Positions 1 through 5,594 of a stretch of 6,053 nt of DNA are shown one piece after another. The DNA is from Candidatus Altarchaeota archaeon (lineage in GTDB: Archaea; Altiarchaeota; Altiarchaeia; IMC4; SCGC-AAA252-I15): contig JAHIYG010000210.1 of assembly GCA_018815265.1 (NCBI GenBank), positions 1 through 6,053 on the forward strand, in the 5' to 3' direction. Under the pieces are notes generated by a model. It saw nothing but the letters and a program-made list of their open reading frames with translations, made no database searches and had not been told where the DNA came from. The position numbers were made by a program, and so were the translations under genes. Positions within the stretch are counted from its first letter, which is position 1. Every line of letters begins with the position of its first letter.

Positions 1-435
1 CAATTCAAGCCTCCTCCTCATTCCTCCCGAGTACTTCTTCACCCTGTCATCTTTTCTGCTGGTTAATTCGACAATGTCCAAGACTTCAGCAATCCTTTTG
101 TCTCTCACCTCCGGTTTCATTGCGTAGAGCCAGCAGTGTAGTTTCAGGTTTTCATAGCATGTCAGTATGTCGTCTGAGCTCGGGTCCTGAAAGACGACAC
201 CTATTGAGTTCCTGACTTGTGACTGCTCTTTAACTATGTCGAAGCCGTTTACTTTCGCAGAACCAGATGTAGGGTTTCTTAATGTCGCAAGCATCAGCAG
301 CGTTGTTGTTTTTCCTGCGCCGTTTGGGCCGAGCAACCCGAATATTTCGCCCTCCTTGACTTTGAGGTTCAGACCGTCAAGTGCTATTACCTCATTGTAT
401 CTTTTGCCTAGGTCACTGGTTTCTATGACGTGCAT
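1..435 (-). CDS. ABC-2 type transporter ATP-binding protein (CcmA/DrrA-like), N-terminal 145 residues, cut by window edge
   Basis: This is the nucleotide-binding subunit of an ABC transporter, acting on the inner face of the membrane. The open frame begins at ATG 435 and is still open at base 1. Visible motifs are Walker A GPNGAGKT (residues 36-43), Q-loop VFQDPS (Q83) and the ABC signature YSGGMRRRLEL (135-145). Walker B and the H-loop lie beyond the window. The short GEIFGLLGPNGAGKTTT context and the SGGM signature are typical of ABC-2 exporters (COG1131: drug, polysaccharide or unknown cargo) rather than of LolD/MacB. It starts 3 bases after the stop of the upstream LolD-like ATPase, so it is probably in the same operon. 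Its ABC-2 permease should follow to the left. The family is secure; the substrate is unknown. Confidence 0.93.
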   Translation of the reverse strand, partial: MHVIETSDLGKRYNEVIALDGLNLKVKEGEIFGLLGPNGAGKTTTLLMLATLRNPTSGSAKVNGFDIVKEQSQVRNSIGVVFQDPSSDDILTCYENLKLHCWLYAMKPEVRDKRIAEVLDIVELTSRKDDRVKKYSGGMRRRLEL

Positions 436-438
436 CTT

Positions 439-1116
439 CTAATGTATCTTTCCATCGACTATCTTTATAGTCCTTGGCGCGGTTTTCGCTATTTTCGGGT
501 CGTGTGTGACTATAACCAATGTCTTGTTTTCTTCCTTGTTTAGTTTTCTCAGCAAATCCATTATTGTCTCGCCGGTTTTCTGGTCCAGTGCCCCCGTGGG
601 CTCGTCAGCCAGTATTATCTGGGGATTGTTTGCAAGTGCACGGGCTATTGCAACCCTCTGTTGCTGCCCTCCTGACAACTCGCTTGGGCGGTTATTTTCC
701 TTTCCCTCCAACTCCACGAGATTCATGAGTTCTGCCACCTTCTTTTTTCTCTCAGCACCTCCTGTTCCCCTAAATCTCATAGGCAATTCTATGTTTTCAG
801 CTGCGGTCATAGTTGGTATGAGGTTGAACTGCTGGAATATGAATCCAAGCTTTTCACGCCTTAACTTCGCCTTCTCCAAACCGCTTAATCCGCTTATTCC
901 AACTCCTTCTATGTAGACGTCGCCTTTGGTGGGGCTGTCAAGGCAGGATATCAGGTTTAGGAGTGTGGATTTCCCTGAACCAGACGGTCCAATCAAGCTT
1001 GTGTGTTCTCCCATGCCTATTGTGATGTTGACGCCGTTGACTGCTCTGCACTCAGTAGGCATTCCTGCATTGTATATTTTGTACAGGTCCTTGCAGACAA
1101 TCTCTCCATTATTCAT
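439..1116 (-). CDS. ABC transporter ATP-binding protein, LolD/MacB type
   Basis: This 225-aa ATPase powers the MacB-like permease encoded just upstream. It has Walker A GPSGSGKST (residues 43-51), Q-loop FQQFNL (94-99), signature LSGGQQQ (147-153), Walker B IILADEP (167-173) followed by TGALD, and the H-loop histidine H205 in VTHD. The segment LSGGQQQRVAIARAL followed by ADEPTGALD is characteristic of the LolD/MacB/FtsE branch (COG1136), and the length is usual for a stand-alone LolD-like subunit. I chose ATG 1116 over the farther upstream start at 1140, because the eight extra residues (MTRLRCCV) lie inside the permease coding region and do not look like the family. ATG 1116 overlaps the permease stop (1109-1111) by 8 bases, which suggests translational coupling. 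In bacteria such pairs extrude lipoproteins, peptides or macrolides; the cargo here is not known. Confidence 0.95.
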   Translation of the reverse strand: MNNGEIVCKDLYKIYNAGMPTECRAVNGVNITIGMGEHTSLIGPSGSGKSTLLNLISCLDSPTKGDVYIEGVGISGLSGLEKAKLRREKLGFIFQQFNLIPTMTAAENIELPMRFRGTGGAERKKKVAELMNLVELEGKENNRPSELSGGQQQRVAIARALANNPQIILADEPTGALDQKTGETIMDLLRKLNKEENKTLVIVTHDPKIAKTAPRTIKIVDGKIH

Positions 1117-2284
1117 AACGCAACACCTTAATCGGGTCAAGCTGACTTGCGCTCCACGCAGGATAAAGTCCAGCGCCCATGCCCAGGACTATTGAAAACA
1201 CAAACCCTATTGTGATGAGATAGGGGCTCATTATCGGCACAAATGATGTGTAGGACTTGACCAAAATGGTCGACCCATAACCTAATGCGAAACCCATGGT
1301 GCCTCCTATGAGACTCAGCACCGCAGACTCCTGCAGCACCTGAATAAGTATGTTCGTGGTTGTGGCGCCTATTGCCTTCATAATGCCTATCTCTTTCCTC
1401 CTCTCCATGACGCTCATAATCATGGTGTTCATAATCCCAATCGCGCCGACAATGATTGATACAGCACCTATCCCATATACTGCCATTGTAACTGTTCCTA
1501 ATGTGCTCTCCAAGGTTCTTACCATGCTTAAAGGCGAGAACGCCCGTATGTCGTCTGAGACGTCGTTTATGTCCTGGGTTATGTTTTCGACGTCATTTAT
1601 GCCCTCAAGCTTCACCTTCAACTGCTCTATCTTTGTGTCTTCTTCCAAATCCTGCATGGTGGAAAGCGAAACATATGCTGCGGAATCTATTGTTGTGTCT
1701 CCGGTTTCCTCGAGTATGCCTATGACTTCGAAGAAGTACGACTCCTTTGTCCCGTTGTTGTCTCTTATGTATTCTATCTCATCCCCCAGGTTTAATACTT
1801 GGTTTGTTGCTGTTGTGGCACCAAGCAAGACGACGTAGGCTCCGTCGTCTGAGGTGTCTAGTTTGCGCCCGTCTTCGGCTATGATGTTTTCCCCGATCAT
1901 GTAGTCCTGGTCGTCAGGAGACAGTGCAGTGAAAGTCAAAGTCGTGCTTCCACCACCGCCTCCAAACAAACGGCTCATGCCGCCTCCGAAACCCCTAAAT
2001 CCTCCGCGGGTCACACGATACTCCCCAATGGGTATCACTTCAGAGACTCCGTCAATATCCCGTATCTGCTCCATTATGTCGTCTGTGATGCCGTCGTCGC
2101 TATTTTGAGATCTGACATCTACGACTGCCGCCATGTCTCCGAAGGCTGACTGTATCTGATTGCTCAAACCCTCACCTATTGCCCCAAGTGTCAGGATCAA
2201 CCCTATGCCCATGGCGATTCCCAAGACAGTCAGGAAACTCCTGACTTTCTGTCTGAAGACGTTTTTCAACGCTATGTCTATCAT
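1109..2284 (-). CDS. MacB/FtsX-family ABC transporter permease
   Basis: This 391-aa integral membrane protein has the MacB layout. A short cytoplasmic start with ALKNVFRQKVRSFLTVLGI leads into TM1 (about 16-37). A large extracytoplasmic MacB_PCD-like domain follows (about 40-263), then three TM helices (about 265-290, 315-341, 353-376). The FtsX-type motif ERRKEIGIMKAIGA (294-307) and the C-terminal PAWSASQLDPIKVLRYE are classic. The family works by mechanotransmission, where ATP hydrolysis moves the external domain, rather than by classic transmembrane passage. The external domain carries an unusual glycine-rich insertion at about 94-113. The gene starts 2 bases after the stop of the surface-protein gene and overlaps the ATPase start, so the three form one operon. 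The ATP-binding domain is separate rather than fused as in bacterial MacB. Cargo is unknown. Confidence 0.94.
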   Translation of the reverse strand: MIDIALKNVFRQKVRSFLTVLGIAMGIGLILTLGAIGEGLSNQIQSAFGDMAAVVDVRSQNSDDGITDDIMEQIRDIDGVSEVIPIGEYRVTRGGFRGFGGGMSRLFGGGGGSTTLTFTALSPDDQDYMIGENIIAEDGRKLDTSDDGAYVVLLGATTATNQVLNLGDEIEYIRDNNGTKESYFFEVIGILEETGDTTIDSAAYVSLSTMQDLEEDTKIEQLKVKLEGINDVENITQDINDVSDDIRAFSPLSMVRTLESTLGTVTMAVYGIGAVSIIVGAIGIMNTMIMSVMERRKEIGIMKAIGATTTNILIQVLQESAVLSLIGGTMGFALGYGSTILVKSYTSFVPIMSPYLITIGFVFSIVLGMGAGLYPAWSASQLDPIKVLRYE

Positions 2285-2286
2285 CT

Positions 2287-3934
2287 TTACTGTCCTGCTT
2301 TTCTGCCACGGTAAATCTTTAATCCAAAGTATCCAACAACCACAACTGCTGCGGCATACATCAGGTATGTCGTCCAGCTAGTGCTGGAGCTTGCAGAGGA
2401 CGTCCTGCTAGCTGAAGAGCCTGAGCTTCCACTTCCCACAGTGAATGATTCGGTTTTTGTCACCCTCTTGTTACTGGGTCCAGTGTACTCAAGAGTCAAT
2501 TCAACCGGCCCTGAGTAGCTTGTGTCAAATGTGAAAGTAGACGACTTTGTGGATTTGATGTCTGACTTGTATTCTATCAGGTTCTGTGGCGTTGTTGTTT
2601 CTGTATCTCCTGACTGTGTGCTGCCAGCTCCCCTGCTGACTCTCCCAGAAAGCATCGAAAGCGGGTTTGTAGATTGTTGATACCCACTGTTTGTGTTCCC
2701 TCCTGAAGTAGATTCATGCATGGTTTTTGTTTTGTTTCCCATAATAACTTGTGGAGTCTTTAATGTGGCCTTCACACCCTCTGCAGTTCTTGTTCCAATG
2801 TTTGCGACTTCAACCCTGATTTGTCCAGACCTTTGCTCGACATTTATTATCTCCAGAACTACTTGTCCAGTCACATCAACCCCTATGTTTTTCTCGGTAG
2901 AATATGATGTGCCTCCGACTTTGTAGGACACTGCCATTGGTATGGAATACGCCTGTATGGTTGCATCCCATCCTATGGATAGTCCGAATGTCGCATATAT
3001 TGTCTCTCCACTACCCACTTTTCCAATGTATTTCTCGGCTGTGTCAACTGGGACAAAAGGTTCGGAAAGGTCAAGGCTTATTGTTGTGTCCTCTGCTGAG
3101 GCTCCACCCACGTTTTTTAGGCCAACCAGCAAATCCACAGTTTCACCCGGTCCTGTGGCCCCGTAGGTTATGTTAACTACCTTGAAGTCTATTCCAGCAG
3201 CCTCGACATTCAACCCGAATGTGAGATTGTTTGTTGCCGAGTTCCCGGATTCATCTGTGTAATCAAGCGACAAATAGGTCTTGCACGCCCCCTCAGTATT
3301 GGGTTTAATATCATATATTATGCTGAATTCATCTTTTGCGTCAATGTCTCCGAGATACTGTTTTGAAGAGCCGATTACTGTCAGGCATGAGGACGACAGT
3401 GTAGCCTCCAAATCCTTGACTGATGCTAGAAGAGTCCCAGTGAAAGCAACACTGTCTACAGTGTCCTTATAGAACGTCGTCTTGGAGGGAGTCACCTGAA
3501 ACAGGGGCCGCCCATATATCCTCAACGGCACATCCCAGCTGGTTATTTGGTTGTTGTCTACAGTTCCATCTGATTTATAGCCGTCAAAGGATATTTTGAC
3601 GTTTATTGCAGTCAATCCAGACTGGGCATTTTTGTTGACTCTGACAACCACTGGAAAAGTTTTAGAAGCCCCGACAATCAATTTGCCGATATAGAGCCTT
3701 TTATCGACAGATACTGACCCAGTACCAGGTATATACACTTGGACGTTGTCTGCGGCGTATCCTCCGGTGTTTTTCGACTAAATTCATTATTCCACTGTCG
3801 CCTGGGCTCAAACTAGAGTCGAATGTGGTTTCATCGAAGTCGACAACCAGGTTAGTTGCAGCAGTCGAAGTCTGAGCCAAAGCGTTCGTAGATAACATTG
3901 CCAATATAAAAAACAATCCAATAATCTTTTTCAT
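2287..3934 (-). CDS. Secreted, membrane-anchored CARDB/COG1361-like surface protein, interrupted by a +1 frameshift
   Basis: Start ATG 3934 gives a signal peptide (MKKIIGLFFILAML..., cleavage near A20-Q21). The first frame then runs to LVE at about residue 54 and goes out of frame. The other frame continues with NTGGYAADNVQVYIPG and stays open to the stop at 2287. Ignoring one base in the five-A run (plus-strand T at 3770-3774) joins them into 548 residues reading LVENTGGYAADNV, as expected for this family. The body is several beta-sandwich repeats of the NEW3/CARDB kind (NVGGASAEDT, NIGTRTAEGV), then a Ser/Thr-rich stalk (about 496-519) and one C-terminal TM (about 521-541) ending in a positive tail. 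It probably sits on the outer face of the cell membrane. Being first in the operon with the MacB-like permease, it is plausibly its extracytoplasmic partner (inference). The frameshift may be a sequencing error, a real lesion or, less likely, recoding. Confidence 0.85.
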
Positions 3935-3957
3935 TTTTTTCACGCATCCAATAAAAT

Positions 3958-3967
3958 CATTTATACT
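3958..3967 (-). promoter_or_regulatory. TATA-like box of the surface-protein/ABC operon
   Basis: On the minus strand this reads AGTATAAATG, with TATAAA at 3960-3965. The box centre is about 28 bp upstream of ATG 3934, so transcription should start at or next to the start codon, giving a leaderless mRNA. This favours ATG 3934 over the in-frame GTG at 3943. Confidence 0.55.
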
Positions 3968-3977
3968 AAGTAATATG

Positions 3978-4026
3978 TGAAACAAGAGATAAGAGTCTGT
4001 GAAACAACCGTATCAAAAACTGAAAC
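3978..4026. repeat. Triple TGAAAC element, copy 1 (before the surface-protein/ABC operon)
   Basis: TGAAAC occurs at 3978, 4000 and 4021 on the plus strand, with spacings of 22 and 21 bp. The segment from the second to the third hexamer differs from copy 2 at one base in 27. The element ends 2 bases from the stop codon of the winged-helix gene and begins 12 bases upstream of the TATA-like box of the surface-protein gene, as read on the minus strand. This is the position expected for an activator or a DNA-looping operator. Binding by the neighbouring regulator is inferred. Confidence 0.8.
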
Positions 4027-4028
4027 CA

Positions 4029-4439
4029 CTATATCTTCAGCTTGATAAGGTTCGTGTTCCCGACAGAAACCTTCTCTATCTTGCCTCTTTGCTCGAGCCT
4101 CGCAACAATCCTTGAAACTTTGACCTTAGACAGTCCTGACTCGGCGACAAGATATCTCTGCTCTATCTTGCGCTCCTTCAAAAGCACCTTAATCACTTTC
4201 CGCTCGTCCTCTGGAAGCATTTCCACGAACTCGCTTGCTTGCTTGTATGTTATCTTCCACTGGAAAAGCATAATAATCAACGCCCCCACAACCATTGCCA
4301 CAGCTGCCACACCATATGTCACCAAAGGCATGGATTGGCCAGTGCTTTCTATGTAATACCCGTTGAGTATTGAAAGTAGTATTCCTAGTATGAAAACCGC
4401 AGTAAATGCAATAGCTAGCTTAGTCTCTGAAACTTCCAT
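4029..4439 (-). CDS. Membrane-anchored winged-helix transcriptional regulator (MarR-like, COG2512-like)
   Basis: This 136-aa protein has two predicted TM helices (about 7-29 and 39-60) followed by a cytoplasmic winged helix-turn-helix (about 76-136). LPEDERKVIKVLLKE is the first helix pair, KIEQRYLVAESGLSKVKVSRIVARLEQRG is the HTH with the recognition helix at about 103-117, and KIEKVSVGNTNLIKL is the wing. This is the layout of archaeal one-component membrane regulators, which have a MarR/COG2512-type DNA-binding domain at the C-terminus. ATG 4439 follows the stop of the SHOCT gene by 6 bases, with GGAG as ribosome binding site in the gap (4442-4445), so the two genes are co-transcribed. Its own stop is 2 bases from a triple TGAAAC element. 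It is the only DNA-binding protein in the window and the natural candidate to bind those elements, but that is inference. Confidence 0.9.
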   Translation of the reverse strand: MEVSETKLAIAFTAVFILGILLSILNGYYIESTGQSMPLVTYGVAAVAMVVGALIIMLFQWKITYKQASEFVEMLPEDERKVIKVLLKERKIEQRYLVAESGLSKVKVSRIVARLEQRGKIEKVSVGNTNLIKLKI

Positions 4440-4445
4440 ATCTCC

Positions 4446-4721
4446 TCACTCAAGGTCCTTTTTCATCTGCAAGAATGTTTTCCTATCAATCTCCCCTTTT
4501 GCGTATCTTTTTTTGAGAATCTCCATTGAACTCTCGCCAGACTTCCTTGAACCCCTCACCAACCACCAAAAAATCAAAACAACCAAAAAGGTTGTAATGA
4601 GGTTCCAAATAAGCGGAAAAGGTATCACTCCAAAAAGCCAGTCCTTGCCATAGAATGGATGACTCGCCTTAAAACCACTCTTAGCAACTTCAACGCCTGT
4701 TGCGCACAAAAACTCATACAT
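4446..4721 (-). CDS. Small membrane protein with C-terminal SHOCT domain
   Basis: This 91-aa protein has a hydrophilic N-terminus with aromatic residues (about 1-30). One TM segment follows at about 33-55 (PLIWNLITTFLVVLIFWWLV), then a Gly/Ser/Lys linker and a SHOCT domain at about 67-91 (ILKKRYAKGEIDRKTFLQMKKDL). SHOCT domains are short helical pairs found at protein ends and are thought to mediate oligomerisation or interaction. I chose ATG 4721 over the farther in-frame TTG at 4805 because GAGGTGGG (4726-4733) is well placed as a Shine-Dalgarno sequence, and the upstream 28 codons have no family look. The gene is first in an operon with the membrane-bound winged-helix regulator. A role as its membrane partner or modulator is plausible but not shown. 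Confidence 0.87.
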   Translation of the reverse strand: MYEFLCATGVEVAKSGFKASHPFYGKDWLFGVIPFPLIWNLITTFLVVLIFWWLVRGSRKSGESSMEILKKRYAKGEIDRKTFLQMKKDLE

Positions 4722-4725
4722 AAAA

Positions 4726-4733
4726 CCCACCTC
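4726..4733 (-). promoter_or_regulatory. Ribosome binding site of the SHOCT gene
   Basis: GAGGTGGG on the minus strand lies 4 bases before ATG 4721. It decides that start over the upstream in-frame TTG at 4805. Confidence 0.6.
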
Positions 4734-4749
4734 ACATATATTAATTGAT

Positions 4750-4759
4750 GGATATATAC
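4750..4759 (-). promoter_or_regulatory. Possible second TATA box, proximal to the SHOCT gene
   Basis: The minus strand has GTATATATCC about 34 bp upstream of ATG 4721. A start near 4729 would leave a very short leader and would cut into the GAGGTGGG ribosome binding site. It is therefore a weaker candidate than the box at 4848-4857, though both could be used. Confidence 0.35.
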
Positions 4760-4827
4760 GCTCATAACCGCCCTCCTTTGGGGGACTGTCATAGCCTCTT
4801 AACAATTGAGGTTATGGCGTATAAAAA

Positions 4828-4847
4828 CCAGACACTTTAATGTCTGG
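4828..4847. promoter_or_regulatory. Perfect palindrome, candidate operator of the SHOCT-regulator operon
   Basis: CCAGACA at 4828-4834 and TGTCTGG at 4841-4847 are a perfect 7-bp inverted repeat around six bases (CTTTAA). An imperfect outer repeat continues it: AGGTTAT at 4809-4815 pairs with ATAACCT at 4854-4860. The palindrome falls between a TATA-like box and the predicted transcription start, a common place for archaeal repressors. A hairpin in RNA is the other reading; no U-run follows it on the minus strand that would make it a clear terminator. Confidence 0.55.
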
Positions 4848-4857
4848 TATTTTATAA
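4848..4857 (-). promoter_or_regulatory. TATA-like box beside triple element copy 2
   Basis: On the minus strand this reads TTATAAAATA. The predicted start point is near 4826, which would give a 5' leader of about 105 bases before the SHOCT gene. It abuts the triple TGAAAC element on its upstream side and the 4828-4847 palindrome on its downstream side. Part of it also belongs to an imperfect outer inverted repeat, so the match could come from that structure. Confidence 0.45.
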
Positions 4858-4859
4858 CC

Positions 4860-4908
4860 TGAAACAAAGGATAAGTCAAAGTGAAACAACCGTATCAAAA
4901 GCTGAAAC
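4860..4908. repeat. Triple TGAAAC element, copy 2 (before the SHOCT-regulator operon)
   Basis: TGAAAC occurs at 4860, 4882 and 4903, with the same 22 and 21 bp spacing as the other copies. AACCGTATCAAAA follows the second hexamer, as in copy 1. The element lies 2 bases from the stop of the 33-aa peptide gene. Its other edge is 3 bases from a TATAAA-like box at 4851-4856 on the minus strand. If the winged-helix protein binds here, it would control its own operon (inference). Confidence 0.8.
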
Positions 4909-4910
4909 AA

Positions 4911-5012
4911 CTAGACTATAGAATGCTTTTGCAACTGTTTAGTCCTGTAGTCTACATACATCCAGATTCCAAACACTGAAACCAAAGCCATGACGATATT
5001 TGTGGCATCCAT
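4911..5012 (-). CDS. Small single-pass membrane peptide (33 aa), hypothetical
   Basis: ATG 5012 to TAG 4911-4913 encodes 33 residues: MDATNIVMALVSVFGIWMYV, then DYRTKQLQKHSIV. A hydrophobic helix (about 5-20) is followed by a polar, basic tail (YRTKQLQKH), so the positive-inside rule predicts a cytoplasmic C-terminus. It fills most of the space between the exported repeat protein and the second triple TGAAAC element, whose last hexamer ends 2 bases from this stop. There is no clear Shine-Dalgarno close to the start; an AAGGAGAG stretch lies too far up, inside a hairpin. It may be read through from the gene upstream. I recognise no family. The amphipathic layout and the position of the element next to its stop argue that it is real, but at this length chance cannot be excluded. 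Confidence 0.5.
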   Translation of the reverse strand: MDATNIVMALVSVFGIWMYVDYRTKQLQKHSIV

Positions 5013-5027
5013 TTTTTAATCTTTTGA

Positions 5028-5058
5028 GGCTCTCCTTCACTCTTTCGTCTGGAGAGCC
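5028..5058. other. Hairpin between the exported-protein gene and the 33-aa peptide gene
   Basis: GGCTCTCC at 5028-5035 and GGAGAGCC at 5051-5058 form a perfect 8-bp stem with a 15-base loop. In the minus-strand mRNA it would lie 9 bases after the stop of the exported-protein gene and 15 bases before the ATG of the small peptide. No U-run follows on the minus strand, so a processing or stability element is more likely than an intrinsic terminator. The stem contains AAGGAGAG-like sequence, but too far from the ATG to be a normal ribosome binding site. Confidence 0.5.
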
Positions 5059-5066
5059 CCGGTGGT

Positions 5067-5567
5067 TTAGTTTAAGTAGTGGCCGAAGCCCATACCCTTG
5101 AATCCTCCCTTCCCAAACGCCTTATGTGGGCAATCATCTCCGTTTTCCTGGCATTTAGCCTTCATCGCAGCCATTACCTCCTCTGGAGTGGCATCCTCTG
5201 TAAGGCCTAATTCAGCTAGTCTTTCCTGTCTTTTTTCTTCCATCTCTGCCTTCTTCTCTTGCATTTTGGCCTTCATCGCAGCGTGGAGTTCAGAAACCGT
5301 GGAATCCCCTGTCAAACCAAGGTCAACTAGTCTTTTCTCCCATAAAGCATCCATTACCTGCTCTCTTGTCGCATCATCCGGTAATCCGAGGTCTTCTAAA
5401 AGCATTCCCGTATTCTTCCCATGCATCATACCATATCCCTGTTTAGGGGGTAAGAAACCGCCCCCACATTTGCCAATTCCTTCGCTTGCCGCGTTTGCAG
5501 CAGTTACTAATCCAATAACCAGTAACGCCGCTAAACCAGCACCTAATAATTTTGTTTTACCATTCAT
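5067..5567 (-). CDS. Exported small protein with three helical LGL-x-D-A/S-T repeats
   Basis: This 166-aa protein has a signal peptide (basic start MNGKTK, hydrophobic core to about 25, AANA-A cleavage site near 26-27), so it is exported. The mature part starts Gly/Met-rich with one Cys (C34). Three copies of a unit of about 22 residues follow: LEDLGLPDDATREQVMDAL (57-75), LVDLGLTGDSTVSELHAAM (80-98) and LAELGLTEDATPEEVMAAM (117-135). A charged, coiled-coil-like segment (about 100-117, rich in K, E, M, Q) separates copies two and three. Two more Cys (C139, C146) precede a Gly/Phe/Lys-rich tail. The unit reads as a capped helix pair, with the D-A-T-x-E-E box starting the second helix. I chose ATG 5567 rather than GTG 5654 because of AAGGTGA at 5573-5579 and the clean signal peptide. 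Function is unknown; a small envelope chaperone, metal or stress protein is possible but unproven. Confidence 0.88.
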   Translation of the reverse strand: MNGKTKLLGAGLAALLVIGLVTAANAASEGIGKCGGGFLPPKQGYGMMHGKNTGMLLEDLGLPDDATREQVMDALWEKRLVDLGLTGDSTVSELHAAMKAKMQEKKAEMEEKRQERLAELGLTEDATPEEVMAAMKAKCQENGDDCPHKAFGKGGFKGMGFGHYLN

Positions 5568-5572
5568 TTGGT

Positions 5573-5579
5573 TCACCTT
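5573..5579 (-). promoter_or_regulatory. Ribosome binding site of the exported repeat-protein gene
   Basis: AAGGTGA on the minus strand lies 5 bases before ATG 5567, directly upstream of a good signal peptide. It decides this start over the in-frame GTG at 5654 next to the STAS stop, and shows that this mRNA has a leader, unlike the neighbours with leaderless-type promoters. Confidence 0.65.
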
Positions 5580-5594
5580 GTAGTTAACACAGGC

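Noticed and set aside
506..916. Plus-strand open frame of 136 codons
   Set aside because: It is antisense to the LolD-like ATPase, whose motifs are all intact; its translation has no recognisable domain.
1350..1838. Plus-strand open frame of 162 codons with hydrophobic stretches
   Set aside because: It is antisense to the TM segments and external domain of the permease, and its hydrophobicity mirrors that of the real gene.
4722..4805. N-terminal extension of the SHOCT protein from TTG 4805
   Set aside because: It is a rare start codon without a ribosome binding site, and the extension covers probable promoter sequence.
4828..4847. Intrinsic terminator for the 33-aa peptide gene
   Set aside because: The stem is perfect, but the minus-strand T-run after it is short and followed by ATACG; position between a TATA box and a start point fits an operator better.
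5098..5583. Plus-strand open frame of 161 codons
   Set aside because: It lies fully opposite the exported repeat-protein gene, and its Ser/Pro/Cys-rich composition is that of an antisense shadow.
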